DNA of 64,000 nucleotides from Natronococcus sp. A-GB7 (GTDB taxonomy: Archaea; Halobacteriota; Halobacteria; Halobacteriales; Natrialbaceae). Position numbers and translations under genes: made by a program. The notes below the pieces were generated by a model that worked only from the letters and a program-made list of their open reading frames with translations, ran no database searches and had not been told where the DNA came from. The stretch spans positions 62,001 to 126,000 of the forward strand of contig NZ_JARUKV010000013.1 of NCBI RefSeq assembly GCF_029688865.1, in the 5' to 3' direction. Each line of letters starts with the position of its first letter. Position 1 is the stretch's first letter. This document shows positions 53,121 through 62,386 of the stretch, piece after piece.

Positions 53121-55135
53121 CAGCCGTCGAACCGGAGCAGCCGCAACCCGATCAGGCTGACCAGCACGGTCGAACCCTCGTGACCGACCACGGCGACCGG
53201 CAACGGGATCCCAGCCGTGAGGATCGCCACGATCATGATCGCGATCGCGCCGAACGCGATGGCGAAGTTGATATACAGCGTTCGGCGCGTCTCCTTGCTG
53301 AGCGCGAACGCGTACGGCAACCGATCGAGCCTGTCCGACATGAGCACGATGTCGGCCGTCTCGAGGGCGACGTCGGTTCCCGCACCACCCATTCCGATGC
53401 TGATGTCGGCCGTCGCGAGCGCAGGCGCGTCGTTGACCCCGTCGCCGACCATCGCAACGGCCTCGTGGCGCTCCTGGAGCGCCTCGATGTGGTCGACTTT
53501 CTCCTCGGGAAGCAGCTCCGCGTACACCTCGTCGATCCCGAGCTCCTCGGCGATGTAGTTGGCGACCCGTTCGTTGTCGCCCGTGAGCATGACGATCCGC
53601 TCGACGCCGCGCTCGCGGAGCCGTTCGATGGTCTCGGCCGCGTCGGCCCGGATCGTATCGCTAAAGCCGAGCCAGCCGAGGACGCGGAGCCGCTCGTCGG
53701 TTTCCTCGACGACGAGGACGCTCGTCTTCCCGTCGGCTTCCAGTCGGCGAACGGCCTCGAGACTGTCCTCGAGACCTGCGATCGATCGTCCCTCGAGTTC
53801 GGTCCGAACGTACCGGGGATTGCCGATATGGAGCGTTCGCTCCTCGACGGTCGCGTGGACACCCTTGCCGACGACCGCCTCGAACCCGGTCGCCGCGGGG
53901 ATCTCGAGGCCCCGCTGTTCGGCGGCGTCGACGGTCGCCTCGGCCAGGTGGTGTTCGGACCGCGACTGGACGGCGGCCGCAAGCGCCAACAGTCCGTCCT
54001 CGGGGTCCCCGTCGAAACCGCTCGCGGCCGCCACAACGTCGCTCGAGCCGCCGTCGGTAGCAGCGCTCCCTCGAGCGCTCACGTCGGTCAGCCGAGTGTT
54101 GCCCTCGGTCAGGGTCCCGGTCTTGTCGAAGGCGACGGCGTCGACGTTCCCCGCCGTCTCGATGTGTTCGCCGCCCTTGAACAGGACGCCCTGTCGGCCG
54201 CCGGCGGAGATCGCTGAGAGCACTGCCGCCGGCGTCGAGATAATGACCGCACAGGGCGAGGCCGCGACCATGAGCGTCATCGCGCGGTAGAACGTCGAAT
54301 CGAACGGCTGGTCGAGGATCACGATCGGGAGTGCGATCGCGACTGCGGTCAGTGCGAGGACGCTCATCACGTAGGGCTGCTCGAAGCGGTCGATGAGCTG
54401 CTGGGTCGGCGCTCGCTTCTCCTGGGCCTGCTCGACCATGTTGATAAGTCTAGAGATCGCCGACTCCTGGGCCTCGCGGGTGACTCGCACCTCGAGACTG
54501 CCAGTCTCGTTGATCGTCCCGCTGAACACCTCGTCGCCGGGTGCTTTCGTCACCGGCACCGACTCGCCGGTGAGCGAGGACTGGTCGACCGTGCTCTCGC
54601 CGGACTCGACGACGCCGTCCAGCGGCAGCCGATCGCCGGGGCGGACGACGAACACGTCGCCGACCTCGACGTCGTCGATCGGCGTCGTCACTTCCCTCCC
54701 GTCGTTGAGGATCCGGGCCGACTCCGGGCGCATCTCGATGAGCGACCTGATCGCGGTTCGGGAGCGGCCGATCGCGTACTCCTCTAAGACTCCCGACAGC
54801 GAGAACAGAAACAGCAACATCGCTCCCTCGAAGGGTGCGCGGATAAACAGCGCCCCGAGCGCCGCGAGGATCATCAGGAGATCGATCTCCACTGCGGGTT
54901 CCCGGATGGCCTTGACGCTCTCCTTGAGCCCGTACCAGCCGCCGAAGACGTAGGCGACCGCGTAGCTGCCCCACACGAACGACTCGGGAGCGCCGAGCCA
55001 GCCGCCGAGCAGCCCGCTCATCATCCCGAAAAAGGTAAGCACGACGAACGCTGCCTGCCGCCGGACGACCGGTCGGTCCGTCGGTACCGTCGACCGGTCG
55101 GACGCGGTCGAAACCGCGTTCGAGGACGTCTCCAT
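53120..55135 (-). CDS. P1B-4-type heavy-metal ATPase
   Basis: A 671-residue membrane pump exporting transition metals. The metal-site motif SPC is at residues 293-295 (VAASPCAVIIS), the phosphorylated Asp337 in DKTGTLT, the ATP-binding HP-like EHHLAEA, the hinge GDGVNDAPAL, and the C-terminal His-Glu motif HEGST at about 652-656. SPC plus HEGxT and the lack of an N-terminal metal-binding domain mark subgroup P1B-4 (Co, Zn, Cd or Fe). The ATG at 55135 is preferred because a more upstream start would overlap the TATA-like AATAAGTATT. Confidence 0.92.
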   Translation of the reverse strand: METSSNAVSTASDRSTVPTDRPVVRRQAAFVVLTFFGMMSGLLGGWLGAPESFVWGSYAVAYVFGGWYGLKESVKAIREPAVEIDLLMILAALGALFIRAPFEGAMLLFLFSLSGVLEEYAIGRSRTAIRSLIEMRPESARILNDGREVTTPIDDVEVGDVFVVRPGDRLPLDGVVESGESTVDQSSLTGESVPVTKAPGDEVFSGTINETGSLEVRVTREAQESAISRLINMVEQAQEKRAPTQQLIDRFEQPYVMSVLALTAVAIALPIVILDQPFDSTFYRAMTLMVAASPCAVIISTPAAVLSAISAGGRQGVLFKGGEHIETAGNVDAVAFDKTGTLTEGNTRLTDVSARGSAATDGGSSDVVAAASGFDGDPEDGLLALAAAVQSRSEHHLAEATVDAAEQRGLEIPAATGFEAVVGKGVHATVEERTLHIGNPRYVRTELEGRSIAGLEDSLEAVRRLEADGKTSVLVVEETDERLRVLGWLGFSDTIRADAAETIERLRERGVERIVMLTGDNERVANYIAEELGIDEVYAELLPEEKVDHIEALQERHEAVAMVGDGVNDAPALATADISIGMGGAGTDVALETADIVLMSDRLDRLPYAFALSKETRRTLYINFAIAFGAIAIMIVAILTAGIPLPVAVVGHEGSTVLVSLIGLRLLRFDG

Positions 55136-55228
55136 ACTACTACTCGTACCGTCGATGGAATAAGTATTCATCAGTAGACGACTCACGGCGACGTCCTCGG
55201 GTCGGGACAGCGCCGATTTCGAGCCCCG

Positions 55229-55570
55229 TCACTCTCTTCTGCCCCGAAGCGTCCGGCGTCGTCGCTCGAACTCCTCCTCGGCGATGTCGCCGCGGGCGTA
55301 GCGTTCGCGGAGTTCCTCGAGCGTCCGGTCCGTGGTCCCGGTTCGCTCGCGTGCGGTCGAGCCTCCGTGACGGCTCACGGCCCAGCCGGCTGCGAGCGCG
55401 AGCAGACCGACTGCCAGCAGCGGCCAGAACAGCCAGACCCATCCACCCCGGCCGCCCATCGTTCCGCCGTGGCTCTGTGCGACGGCGGTTCCCGTCGCGA
55501 CGACGAGGACGGCGACGGTCGCTGCGAGCACCGATACGTCCCGTCCGAACTGTTCACGTGCGGTCGTCAT
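55229..55570 (-). CDS. SHOCT-domain small membrane protein
   Basis: A 113-residue protein with two hydrophobic segments (about 12-32 and 47-65) and a C-terminal SHOCT motif (LEELRERYARGDIAEEEFERR), the short helical module that mediates oligomerisation or protein contacts. A longer open frame upstream lacks protein character. It lies upstream of, and in the same direction as, the metal ATPase gene with 93 bases between, so they may be co-expressed. Confidence 0.85.
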   Translation of the reverse strand: MTTAREQFGRDVSVLAATVAVLVVATGTAVAQSHGGTMGGRGGWVWLFWPLLAVGLLALAAGWAVSRHGGSTARERTGTTDRTLEELRERYARGDIAEEEFERRRRTLRGRRE

Positions 55571-55787
55571 CACTCGATCACGTTCGAACGTACGGTGTTG
55601 TGGATCATAACCACGGCCACAGGTTCCCTCCGAACCGGAATAGTCGAAGGAAATATCCCGAAGAGCGCTGCTGGCGGCGAGCCTAGAACTGTCCGCCGAA
55701 TCACCTCCGATCGAAAGTCGGTTACGACCTGTCTGTATTGTTTTAATCCTACACAACCGTTATGCCCGACGAGCGCGTACCGTCGTT

Positions 55788-56219
55788 ATGATGAGCGACA
55801 CTGCTGACGACGAGCGAGCGCGGATCCGCGAACGGAAGAAACGGGAACTACAACGGCGCCTCGAGGACGGCGTCGACCCGAGCGAAGACGGAACGGAGAC
55901 GCCGACCGAGCCGATCGCGATCGAGGGGCAGAGTCACCTGCAGGCGGTCGTCGACGACCACGAGGTCGTGCTGGTCGACTGCTACGCCGACTGGTGTGGC
56001 CCCTGCAAGATGCTCGAGCCGACGATCGAGTCGCTAGCTGCGGAGACGGACGCCGCGGTCGCGAAAGTCGACGTCGACGCCCACCAGCGCCTGGCCCGGC
56101 AACTCGGCGCTCGCAGCGTCCCGACGCTCGTGCTGTACGCCGACGGCGAACCGGTCGAGCGACTGCTCGGGGCCCAGGACCGGGCAACGCTCGAATCGTT
56201 GATCGAGCGACACGGCTAA
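55788..56219 (+). CDS. Thioredoxin
   Basis: A 143-residue thioredoxin with the redox pair Cys70 and Cys73 in ADWCGPCKMLEP, the cis-Pro in RSVPTLVLYADGE and a charged, helical N-terminal extension of about 45 residues (RIRERKKRELQRRLEDG) absent from the basic fold. It would reduce disulfides in the cytoplasm. ATG ATG start at 55788; a TATA-like CCGTTATGC at 55757-55765 fits leaderless transcription. Confidence 0.95.
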   Translation: MMSDTADDERARIRERKKRELQRRLEDGVDPSEDGTETPTEPIAIEGQSHLQAVVDDHEVVLVDCYADWCGPCKMLEPTIESLAAETDAAVAKVDVDAHQRLARQLGARSVPTLVLYADGEPVERLLGAQDRATLESLIERHG

Positions 56220-56300
56220 CTGGTGCCGGAGCGAGCGACCGCGTGACAGCGTCGGCTGCGTGACGATACACCGAAAAGGCTCCGCTCGAAAGGACGGATA

Positions 56301-57581
56301 ATGAAGGTCGGTATCGTCGGAGCAGGGATCTCGGGGCTCTCGCTCGCCCACGCACTCGCGAAGCGAGACGTCGACGTGACGGCGTTCGAGGCGCGCGAGG
56401 AACCCGGCGGAGTCGTACGGAGCCGACGCGTGGGCGATCACGTCGTCGAGCTGGGGCCACAGCGGCTCCGGTTGACGCCGGGACTCGAGTCGATGGTCGA
56501 CGACCTCGGGCTCCGCGATCGCCTGGAGTTCGGCGACGACGAGCAGCCGATCTACGTCTACCACGACGGCGAGCTGAAGGTGGCGCCGCTGTCGGTTCGC
56601 GAGGCGCTGACGACCGACCTGCTCACCCCCACGGGCAAGCTCCGGATGCTCCTCGAGCCCCTGATGGGACCGCCGCGGCCGAACGATACCGTCGACGAGT
56701 ATCTGGTTCGAGCGTTCGGGACGCAGGCGGCGCGACGGTACCTCGGACCGCTGTATAGCGGACTGTACGGGACCGATCCCCGGGATATGCTCGTGGAGTA
56801 CTCGCTCGGACGCGTCCTCGAGAAGGCCGGCATCGAGCGAAGCGTCCTCCTGTGGGTCGCCAGGAAGCTGCTCGAGGATCGCGACACCCCGCCAATGTGT
56901 ACCTTCGAGGACGGGCTGGGCGAGCTGACGAACGGCCTGTACGAGGCCCACGCCGACTCGATCCACCTCGAGACGCCCGTCGAGTCGATCCGCGAGCGAG
57001 CCGACGGGTACGAGCTCCACACCGCCGACGGGAGCGAGCGCGTCGACGAGGTCGTCCTGACGGCGCCCGCCGAGATCTGCGCCGAGTTGCTCGCACCGAT
57101 CGACGCCGAGCTGGAGGCAACGCTGCGCCGGTTCAACTACAACCCGATCGGGATGGTCTTTCTCGAGTCGGCGTTCGACGGCACCGGGATCGGGACGCTC
57201 GTCCCGCCGGGATCGGACGTCCGGATCAGCGGCCTCACCTGGAACTCGAGCTTCCTCGACCGGGATGGGCTGTTTACGTGTTACATCGACCCGCTGAGCT
57301 ACCCGCCGCTGGCCGAGGCCGACGACGAGGAGCTGGGTCGGGTCGGCGCCGCCGAGTTCGAGCGGATCACCGGCGCCCCGGCGACGCCGATCCACGTCCA
57401 CCGCTGGGAACCCGGAATGCCGGCGTACGACCGCTCGTGGACGGCGACCGACGACCTCGAGCTTCCCGACGGGATCCATCTCTGTACGAACTTCGTCGGC
57501 CGGCCCGGGATCCCGGGACGCATCCGAACCGCGAGGGCGATCGCCGACGAGCTCGCCGGCGAGGCGACACCTGCCAAATGA
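56301..57581 (+). CDS. Proto-/coproporphyrinogen oxidase (HemY/CgoX-like)
   Basis: A 426-residue FAD-dependent amine-oxidase-fold enzyme oxidising a porphyrinogen to a porphyrin. It opens with the Rossmann motif MKVGIVGAGISGLSLAHALA, followed by EAREEPGGVVRSRRVGDHVVE and the RLRLTP/LGPLYSGLYGTDP blocks typical of HemY, and closes with the FAD-binding VGRPGIPGRIRTARAIADEL. It is about 92 bases upstream of the ferrochelatase gene in the same direction. In Halobacteria a coproporphyrin-dependent route would make it CgoX. Confidence 0.88.
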   Translation: MKVGIVGAGISGLSLAHALAKRDVDVTAFEAREEPGGVVRSRRVGDHVVELGPQRLRLTPGLESMVDDLGLRDRLEFGDDEQPIYVYHDGELKVAPLSVREALTTDLLTPTGKLRMLLEPLMGPPRPNDTVDEYLVRAFGTQAARRYLGPLYSGLYGTDPRDMLVEYSLGRVLEKAGIERSVLLWVARKLLEDRDTPPMCTFEDGLGELTNGLYEAHADSIHLETPVESIRERADGYELHTADGSERVDEVVLTAPAEICAELLAPIDAELEATLRRFNYNPIGMVFLESAFDGTGIGTLVPPGSDVRISGLTWNSSFLDRDGLFTCYIDPLSYPPLAEADDEELGRVGAAEFERITGAPATPIHVHRWEPGMPAYDRSWTATDDLELPDGIHLCTNFVGRPGIPGRIRTARAIADELAGEATPAK

Positions 57582-57672
57582 GGGGACGAGCCGGTCGTGA
57601 TGGGTGCAAGCGGGGAGGGAGTCGGGTTCCGGCTTCGAAGTACCTATACCGGCACCGTCCTAACGGCCGGCT

Positions 57673-58734
57673 ATGACAACCGGCGTCGTCCTGTTGAACT
57701 TCGGCGAACCGGCCGTACCGGACCGCGGCACGGTACTCGAGTATCTCTCCCGGATTTTCTTCGACAACGCCGACCTCGAGGAGGCCGACTCCGAGGAGGC
57801 GGCGTGGGAGCGCTCGCGTGAGCTGGCCGAGCGACGGCTGCCGAGCCTGATGGAGGAGTACGAGTCGATCGGCGGCTCGCCGCTCCAGGAGCAGGCGGGC
57901 GCCCAGGCCGCAGCCCTCGAGGACGCCCTTACCGAGCGCGGCCACGAGGTCGAGCTCTACCACGCGATGCAGTTCATGGAGCCGCTGATCACCGACCTCC
58001 CGGCGACGCTGGCCGACGACGGCATCGACTCGGTGATCGCCGTGCCGATCTACCCGCTGTGTGGCCCCTCGACGACGGTTTCCTCGATCGACTCGCTCGA
58101 GTCCTCGATCGAGGACATCGACGGCTACGAGCCGGAGTTCACGGCTATCACCGGCTGGCACCGGGTTCCCGTCTACAACCGGCTCAGAGCCGAGGGGATC
58201 CGCGAGTTCGTCGACGAGGAAGGCGTCGATCTCCAGGACCCCGACACCGCGTTCGTCTTCTCGGCACACGGAACCCCGAAGAAGTACCTCGCGGAGGGCA
58301 GCCGGTACGACCAGTACGTCGAGGAACACGCCACGGCGATCGCCAGCCTCCTCGGAATCGACGACTACGAGATCGGCTACCAGAACCACGCCAACCGCGG
58401 GATCGAGTGGACCGAACCCGACACCGAGGACGTCGTCGAGGGCCTCGAGGGCGAGGCCGAACGCGTCGTCGTCGAGCCGATGAGCTTCATGCACGAGCAG
58501 TCCGAGACCCTGGTCGAACTCGACATCGACCTGCGCGAGGACGCCGCCGACGTCGGCCTCGAGCTCCACCGGGTCCCGGTCCCCCACGACGACCCGCGGT
58601 TCGCGACGCTGCTCGCCGACACCGTCGAGCCGTTCCTCTCTGGCTTCGAGCCGTCGTACTACCAGCTTCGCCAGTGCGAGTGTCGGCCCGAACCGGGCAC
58701 GTACTGTTACAACGCGGGACTGCCGCCGCAGTAA
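57673..58734 (+). CDS. hemH: Ferrochelatase
   Basis: A 353-residue enzyme inserting Fe(II) into a porphyrin. VVLLNFGEPAVPD begins the family, YESIGGSPLQEQAGAQ follows, TVSSIDSLE and FVFSAHGTPKKYL carry the catalytic His, and PMSFMHEQSETLVELDID contains the second metal-side His/Glu block. The last 20 residues hold three Cys (QCECRPEPGTYCYN), a possible metal or cluster site. It follows the HemY-like gene closely. Whether the substrate is protoporphyrin or coproporphyrin cannot be told from sequence alone. Confidence 0.93.
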   Translation: MTTGVVLLNFGEPAVPDRGTVLEYLSRIFFDNADLEEADSEEAAWERSRELAERRLPSLMEEYESIGGSPLQEQAGAQAAALEDALTERGHEVELYHAMQFMEPLITDLPATLADDGIDSVIAVPIYPLCGPSTTVSSIDSLESSIEDIDGYEPEFTAITGWHRVPVYNRLRAEGIREFVDEEGVDLQDPDTAFVFSAHGTPKKYLAEGSRYDQYVEEHATAIASLLGIDDYEIGYQNHANRGIEWTEPDTEDVVEGLEGEAERVVVEPMSFMHEQSETLVELDIDLREDAADVGLELHRVPVPHDDPRFATLLADTVEPFLSGFEPSYYQLRQCECRPEPGTYCYNAGLPPQ

Positions 58735-58945
58735 GACTCGCTCGAGTACTGCTACCGAGTCCGGGAGTCGTCGACTTCGAGGAGTCCGATTGGAACGTGC
58801 AACCGAGCCCGCAGTCGCTCGTTGACAAGGCGGGTCAGGAAACGTGCAGCCCTCTCCCGTCCGGGAGTAGTAGCGTCCTTCTTTCGAGTGGCAGTCGGTG
58901 AGTACAGGAGAACGCACATCAGCCATGCCGTCGTAGCTCGACGAG

Positions 58946-59548
58946 ATGACGACGAGGGCGATATTCTTCGATCTCGACGGAACGCTGCTCGAGTGGCGCC
59001 GCGGCTATCGCGAGATTCTGGCCGAGACGTTTGAATCGGTAGTAAACGAACTGCGGGCGGAGTGGATCGAGCAGTACAACGACGCCTTCTACGAATCGTT
59101 CGAGGCCCACGAGCCGAATCCGGTGAGGCGAGCGTTCACCAGCGTTATCGGGTGTTCGAAGTCGGACCAACTCGCCGAGGAGCTCCGCAGGCGGGAGGCT
59201 CGAGCCTGTCACCCGCCGGAGGGCGCCGACCGCGACCTCGAGAGACTGTCGGCGGACGGCTCGCTCGGCGTCCTCACGAACGGCGTCCCCGAGTGGCAGC
59301 GGTACAAACTCCGCGAGCACGACCTCGAGCAGTACTTCGACGCGGTCGTGGCCTCCTACGAGACCGGCGCGCACAAACCGAACGCGGCCCCGTATCGGGC
59401 CGCCGAACGGCGTCTTCCGGCTGACACCTACGCGATGATCGGTGACGACGGGGCGGATACCGACGGCGCCAGAAACGTCGGGTGGACGGCGTATCGGTAC
59501 GATGGCGGCGGGTTCGGAGACGTCCCCGCCGTACTCGAGCGAGAGTGA
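58946..59548 (+). CDS. HAD-superfamily hydrolase
   Basis: A 200-residue phosphatase of the haloacid dehalogenase fold. Motif I FFDLDGTLLEW has the nucleophile Asp; motif II VLTNG; motif III K in THKP-like GAHKPNAAPYRAAE; motif IV IGDDGADTDGARNVGW. The cap is helical (about 20-90). The substrate is unknown. It lies between haem genes, about 210 bases after the ferrochelatase stop. Confidence 0.9.
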   Translation: MTTRAIFFDLDGTLLEWRRGYREILAETFESVVNELRAEWIEQYNDAFYESFEAHEPNPVRRAFTSVIGCSKSDQLAEELRRREARACHPPEGADRDLERLSADGSLGVLTNGVPEWQRYKLREHDLEQYFDAVVASYETGAHKPNAAPYRAAERRLPADTYAMIGDDGADTDGARNVGWTAYRYDGGGFGDVPAVLERE

Positions 59549-59647
59549 TCGATCGGAGATCTACGGGCGGACGGCGGTTGGGTCGTCGATCCGTGCGTTC
59601 CGATCCCGAGGGTGGCCCCCGTCTCACCCTCGAGTTCGGGACGTCCG

Positions 59648-60661
59648 CTACTTCTCGTGTGAGACCGATTTCGCCGCCTCGAAGAACGCCTCGACGTTCT
59701 CGACGGGGACGTTGCGGTCGACGCCGTGGCCCAGATTCAGAATGTGACCCGTATCGCCCGCGGCCGCGATAACGTCTCGAGTTCGGTCCCTGACCGTCTC
59801 GGGATCGCCGTACAGCAACGCCGGGTCGAGGTTGCCCTGGATCGCCACGTCGCCCAGCTCCTCGCGGGCCTCCTCGAGTTCGACCGTCCAGTCGAGGCTG
59901 ACTACGTCCGCGCCGGTCTCCTCGAGCAGGTCGAGGTTGCCGCTGACGTTGCGGACGAAGACGATCGTGGGGACGTCGACCGCGTCGACGATCTCCCGGT
60001 GGAGGGGGAGGAGGAATCGCCGGTAGTCCGCGGGAGAGAGCAGGCCGCCGTAGGTGTCGAACAGCTGGATCGCGTCCGCCCCCGACTCGACCTGGAAGCG
60101 GACGTAGTCGACGATGATGTCGGTAAACGCCCGGAGCAGGCGCTCGAACGCCTCCGGGTGCTCCGCGCGCAATCGGCGGACGTCCATGAACGACCGCGAG
60201 GGGGTTCCCTCGCAGACGTAGGCTGCAAGCGTGAACGGCCCTCCAGTAAAGCCCAGCACCGCGGCCTGCTCGCCGAGTTCGTCGCTCAGCCGCTCGAGGA
60301 GCTCGCCGACGTACCACAGTTCCTCCTCGACGTCGCCCCGTTCCCGGCGGGTGTCGTCCGGGGACTCGACGGGGTTCTCGACGACCGGGCCGACGCCGGA
60401 CTCGAGGTGATACGAGAAGTCGAGCGGCTCGAGTACGGTGAGAATGTCCGAGTACATGACGATGCCGTCGGGCCGAAACCGCTCCCAGGGCTGGAGGGTG
60501 ATCTCCGTCGCGATCTCGGGCGTCGAGATCGCCTCGAGAAAGGAGTAGTCCTCGCGCAGTTTGCGATACTCCGGGAGGTACCGGCCCGCCTGTCGCATCA
60601 TCCACACCGGCGGGCGCTCGGTCCGTTCGCCACGTGCCGCCCGGAGGAATAGCTCTTCCAT
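59648..60661 (-). CDS. hemE: Uroporphyrinogen decarboxylase
   Basis: A 337-residue enzyme converting uroporphyrinogen III to coproporphyrinogen III. PPVWMMRQAGRYLPEYR holds the substrate-binding Arg; MYSDILTVLEPLDFSY has the catalytic Asp; YVCEGTPSRSFMDVRR, DAIQLFDTYGGLLSPADYRRF and GHILNLGHGVDRNVPVENVEAFFE are further signatures. The ATG at 60661 matches the family start, and upstream open sequence is Arg-rich. It converges with the HAD gene. With HemY-like and HemH genes next door this makes a haem locus. Confidence 0.96.
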   Translation of the reverse strand: MEELFLRAARGERTERPPVWMMRQAGRYLPEYRKLREDYSFLEAISTPEIATEITLQPWERFRPDGIVMYSDILTVLEPLDFSYHLESGVGPVVENPVESPDDTRRERGDVEEELWYVGELLERLSDELGEQAAVLGFTGGPFTLAAYVCEGTPSRSFMDVRRLRAEHPEAFERLLRAFTDIIVDYVRFQVESGADAIQLFDTYGGLLSPADYRRFLLPLHREIVDAVDVPTIVFVRNVSGNLDLLEETGADVVSLDWTVELEEAREELGDVAIQGNLDPALLYGDPETVRDRTRDVIAAAGDTGHILNLGHGVDRNVPVENVEAFFEAAKSVSHEK

Positions 60662-60731
60662 AGCCGATGGTTGGCTTCTCGAGCGCCTAATAGTTGCGAA
60701 ACCGGGCGATGGCGCCCCTTCGAGACGGTCC

Positions 60732-61898
60732 TCAGAGAGCCAGCAGGGCCATCGTCCCGTAGCCGAGGCCGAACGCGAGCGCGAACGAGCCAATCCAGGC
60801 GACCACCGTCACGCCCAGCTTCCGGGGGCTAACGCCGGCGCCTCCGCCGACGGCCAGCCCGGCACCGATGACGGCGCTGACGATGATCTCGTTGAACGAG
60901 ACGGGAACGCCGAGCAGGACCGCCGTCTGGGCGATCAGAAACGAGGGGACGAGCGTCGCGATCGACCGCCGGGGGCCGAGCGAGGCGTACTCCTGCGAGA
61001 TCGCCTTGATCATCCGCGGTGCGCCCGTCCAGGAGCCGGCGAGGATTCCGACCCCGCCGCCGAGCAGGACGACGATCGGCGAGACCATCGAGACCTCGTC
61101 GAGCAGCGGGAGCAGCGGGCCGACGGCGAGTCCGACCTGGCTCGCCCCCGCGGAGAACGCGACGAGCCCCCCGAGGACGAGCAAAAACCGTCGCAGCCCG
61201 CCCGCCTCGTCCCGGGTGACGTCCCACCGGACGGCGAGCGCCGCGAGGACGCCGGCGCCGAGCGTGAGCGAACCCGCGACGACGGGACTCTCGAGCGGGA
61301 GGACGTCGGCACCCGTCGCGACGAGGGTTCCCCGCTCGAAGAACGCGAACTCGAGGTTGGCGACGACGGCCCCGACGAAGCCGGCGAGCACCGGAACGCT
61401 GTCGCGTTCGGCGACGTCGGAACGCGGAAGGACGCTGGCGATTGCGTAGGCGAGTCCGCCGCCGACGAAGGGGGTGAGCAGCCACACGGCGCCGATCTCG
61501 GCGTACTTCGCCCAGGCGGGATCGCCGCCCAGCGCGATGCCGACGCCGATCACCGCACCGGTGACGGTAAACGCCGTCGCGACGGGGTAGCCGGTGTGGA
61601 TCCCGATCGCCATCAGCCCCGCGCCGATCAGCAGGACGACGATGACGCTCGAGACGGGCAGCGAGACGCCGTGAATCAGATCGCGTCCGACGGCCTCGGA
61701 GACGCTCGCCCCCTGCGTGACGGCCCCGGCGAAGCCGAGGAGGCCGACGACGAAGGCGGCCCGCATCGTCCCGATCGCGTTGGCGCCGACCGCGGGCGCG
61801 AAGGGGGTCGCGCCGCTCGAGCCAGCGCCGATCACCCAGGCCATAAACAGGCTCGAGACCGCGGCGACGGCGAACAGCAGTAGCGTCGTTGGATCCAT
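60732..61898 (-). CDS. Inorganic phosphate/sulfate permease (Pit family)
   Basis: A 388-residue membrane protein with about ten hydrophobic segments. The N-terminal FAPAVGANAIGTMRAAFVVG and the later SWTGAPRMIKAISQEYASLG are the two halves of the Pit-type repeat (GAND-like motif). Pit relatives carry phosphate or sulfate with cations. The position 27 bases after a YeeE/YedE gene, and downstream of a rhodanese-type gene, favours sulfate or another sulfur anion over phosphate. Confidence 0.85.
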   Translation of the reverse strand: MDPTTLLLFAVAAVSSLFMAWVIGAGSSGATPFAPAVGANAIGTMRAAFVVGLLGFAGAVTQGASVSEAVGRDLIHGVSLPVSSVIVVLLIGAGLMAIGIHTGYPVATAFTVTGAVIGVGIALGGDPAWAKYAEIGAVWLLTPFVGGGLAYAIASVLPRSDVAERDSVPVLAGFVGAVVANLEFAFFERGTLVATGADVLPLESPVVAGSLTLGAGVLAALAVRWDVTRDEAGGLRRFLLVLGGLVAFSAGASQVGLAVGPLLPLLDEVSMVSPIVVLLGGGVGILAGSWTGAPRMIKAISQEYASLGPRRSIATLVPSFLIAQTAVLLGVPVSFNEIIVSAVIGAGLAVGGGAGVSPRKLGVTVVAWIGSFALAFGLGYGTMALLAL

Positions 61899-61925
61899 CG
61901 TGTAGCTGGGAGCGTGAGAATCGGG

Positions 61926-62384
61926 TCAGTCGGCGCCCGTCGGCGTCGATTCGCTGGCGGCGCGCTGGCTGCGCCAGACGCCCTGGACGTAGGCGCCGAC
62001 GAACATCCCCGCCAGCGCCCACAGGATCGTGACGTTGCCGACGCCGAGGCTGGCGTAGGCCGCGCCGGGACAGATTCCCGAGAGGCCCCAGCCGACGCCG
62101 AAGATGCCGCCGCCGATCAGCACGTTGCGGTCGAACGACTTCAGCCGTCGACCGTACGTGTCGCCGGTCAGCGGCGCCCGCTCGCGCAGTCGCGGAACGA
62201 GCGCGAACGCCAGGCCCGTGACGACCGCCGCGCCGCCCATCACGAACAGCAGCCCGAAGTCCTCGAACTGCAGGAAGTTCAGCACGACCTCGGGACGGGC
62301 CATGTGACTGAAGCCGAGCCCGAAGCCGAAGATCAGGCCGCCGACGAAGATCAGCGGCATGAACAGGGGGTGTCGGTCAGCCAT
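61926..62384 (-). CDS. YeeE/YedE-family (DUF6691-like) membrane protein
   Basis: A 152-residue membrane protein with four hydrophobic segments. It has the half-channel motifs FGFGLGFSHMARPEVVLNFL and GVGWGLSGICPGAAYASLGV, where the Cys in ICPG matches the sulfur-handling Cys of the family. YeeE/YedE proteins import thiosulfate or other sulfur compounds. It starts 2 bases after the stop of the longer YeeE/YedE gene, with which it probably forms one two-part transporter. Confidence 0.9.
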   Translation of the reverse strand: MADRHPLFMPLIFVGGLIFGFGLGFSHMARPEVVLNFLQFEDFGLLFVMGGAAVVTGLAFALVPRLRERAPLTGDTYGRRLKSFDRNVLIGGGIFGVGWGLSGICPGAAYASLGVGNVTILWALAGMFVGAYVQGVWRSQRAASESTPTGAD

Positions 62385-62386
62385 GG

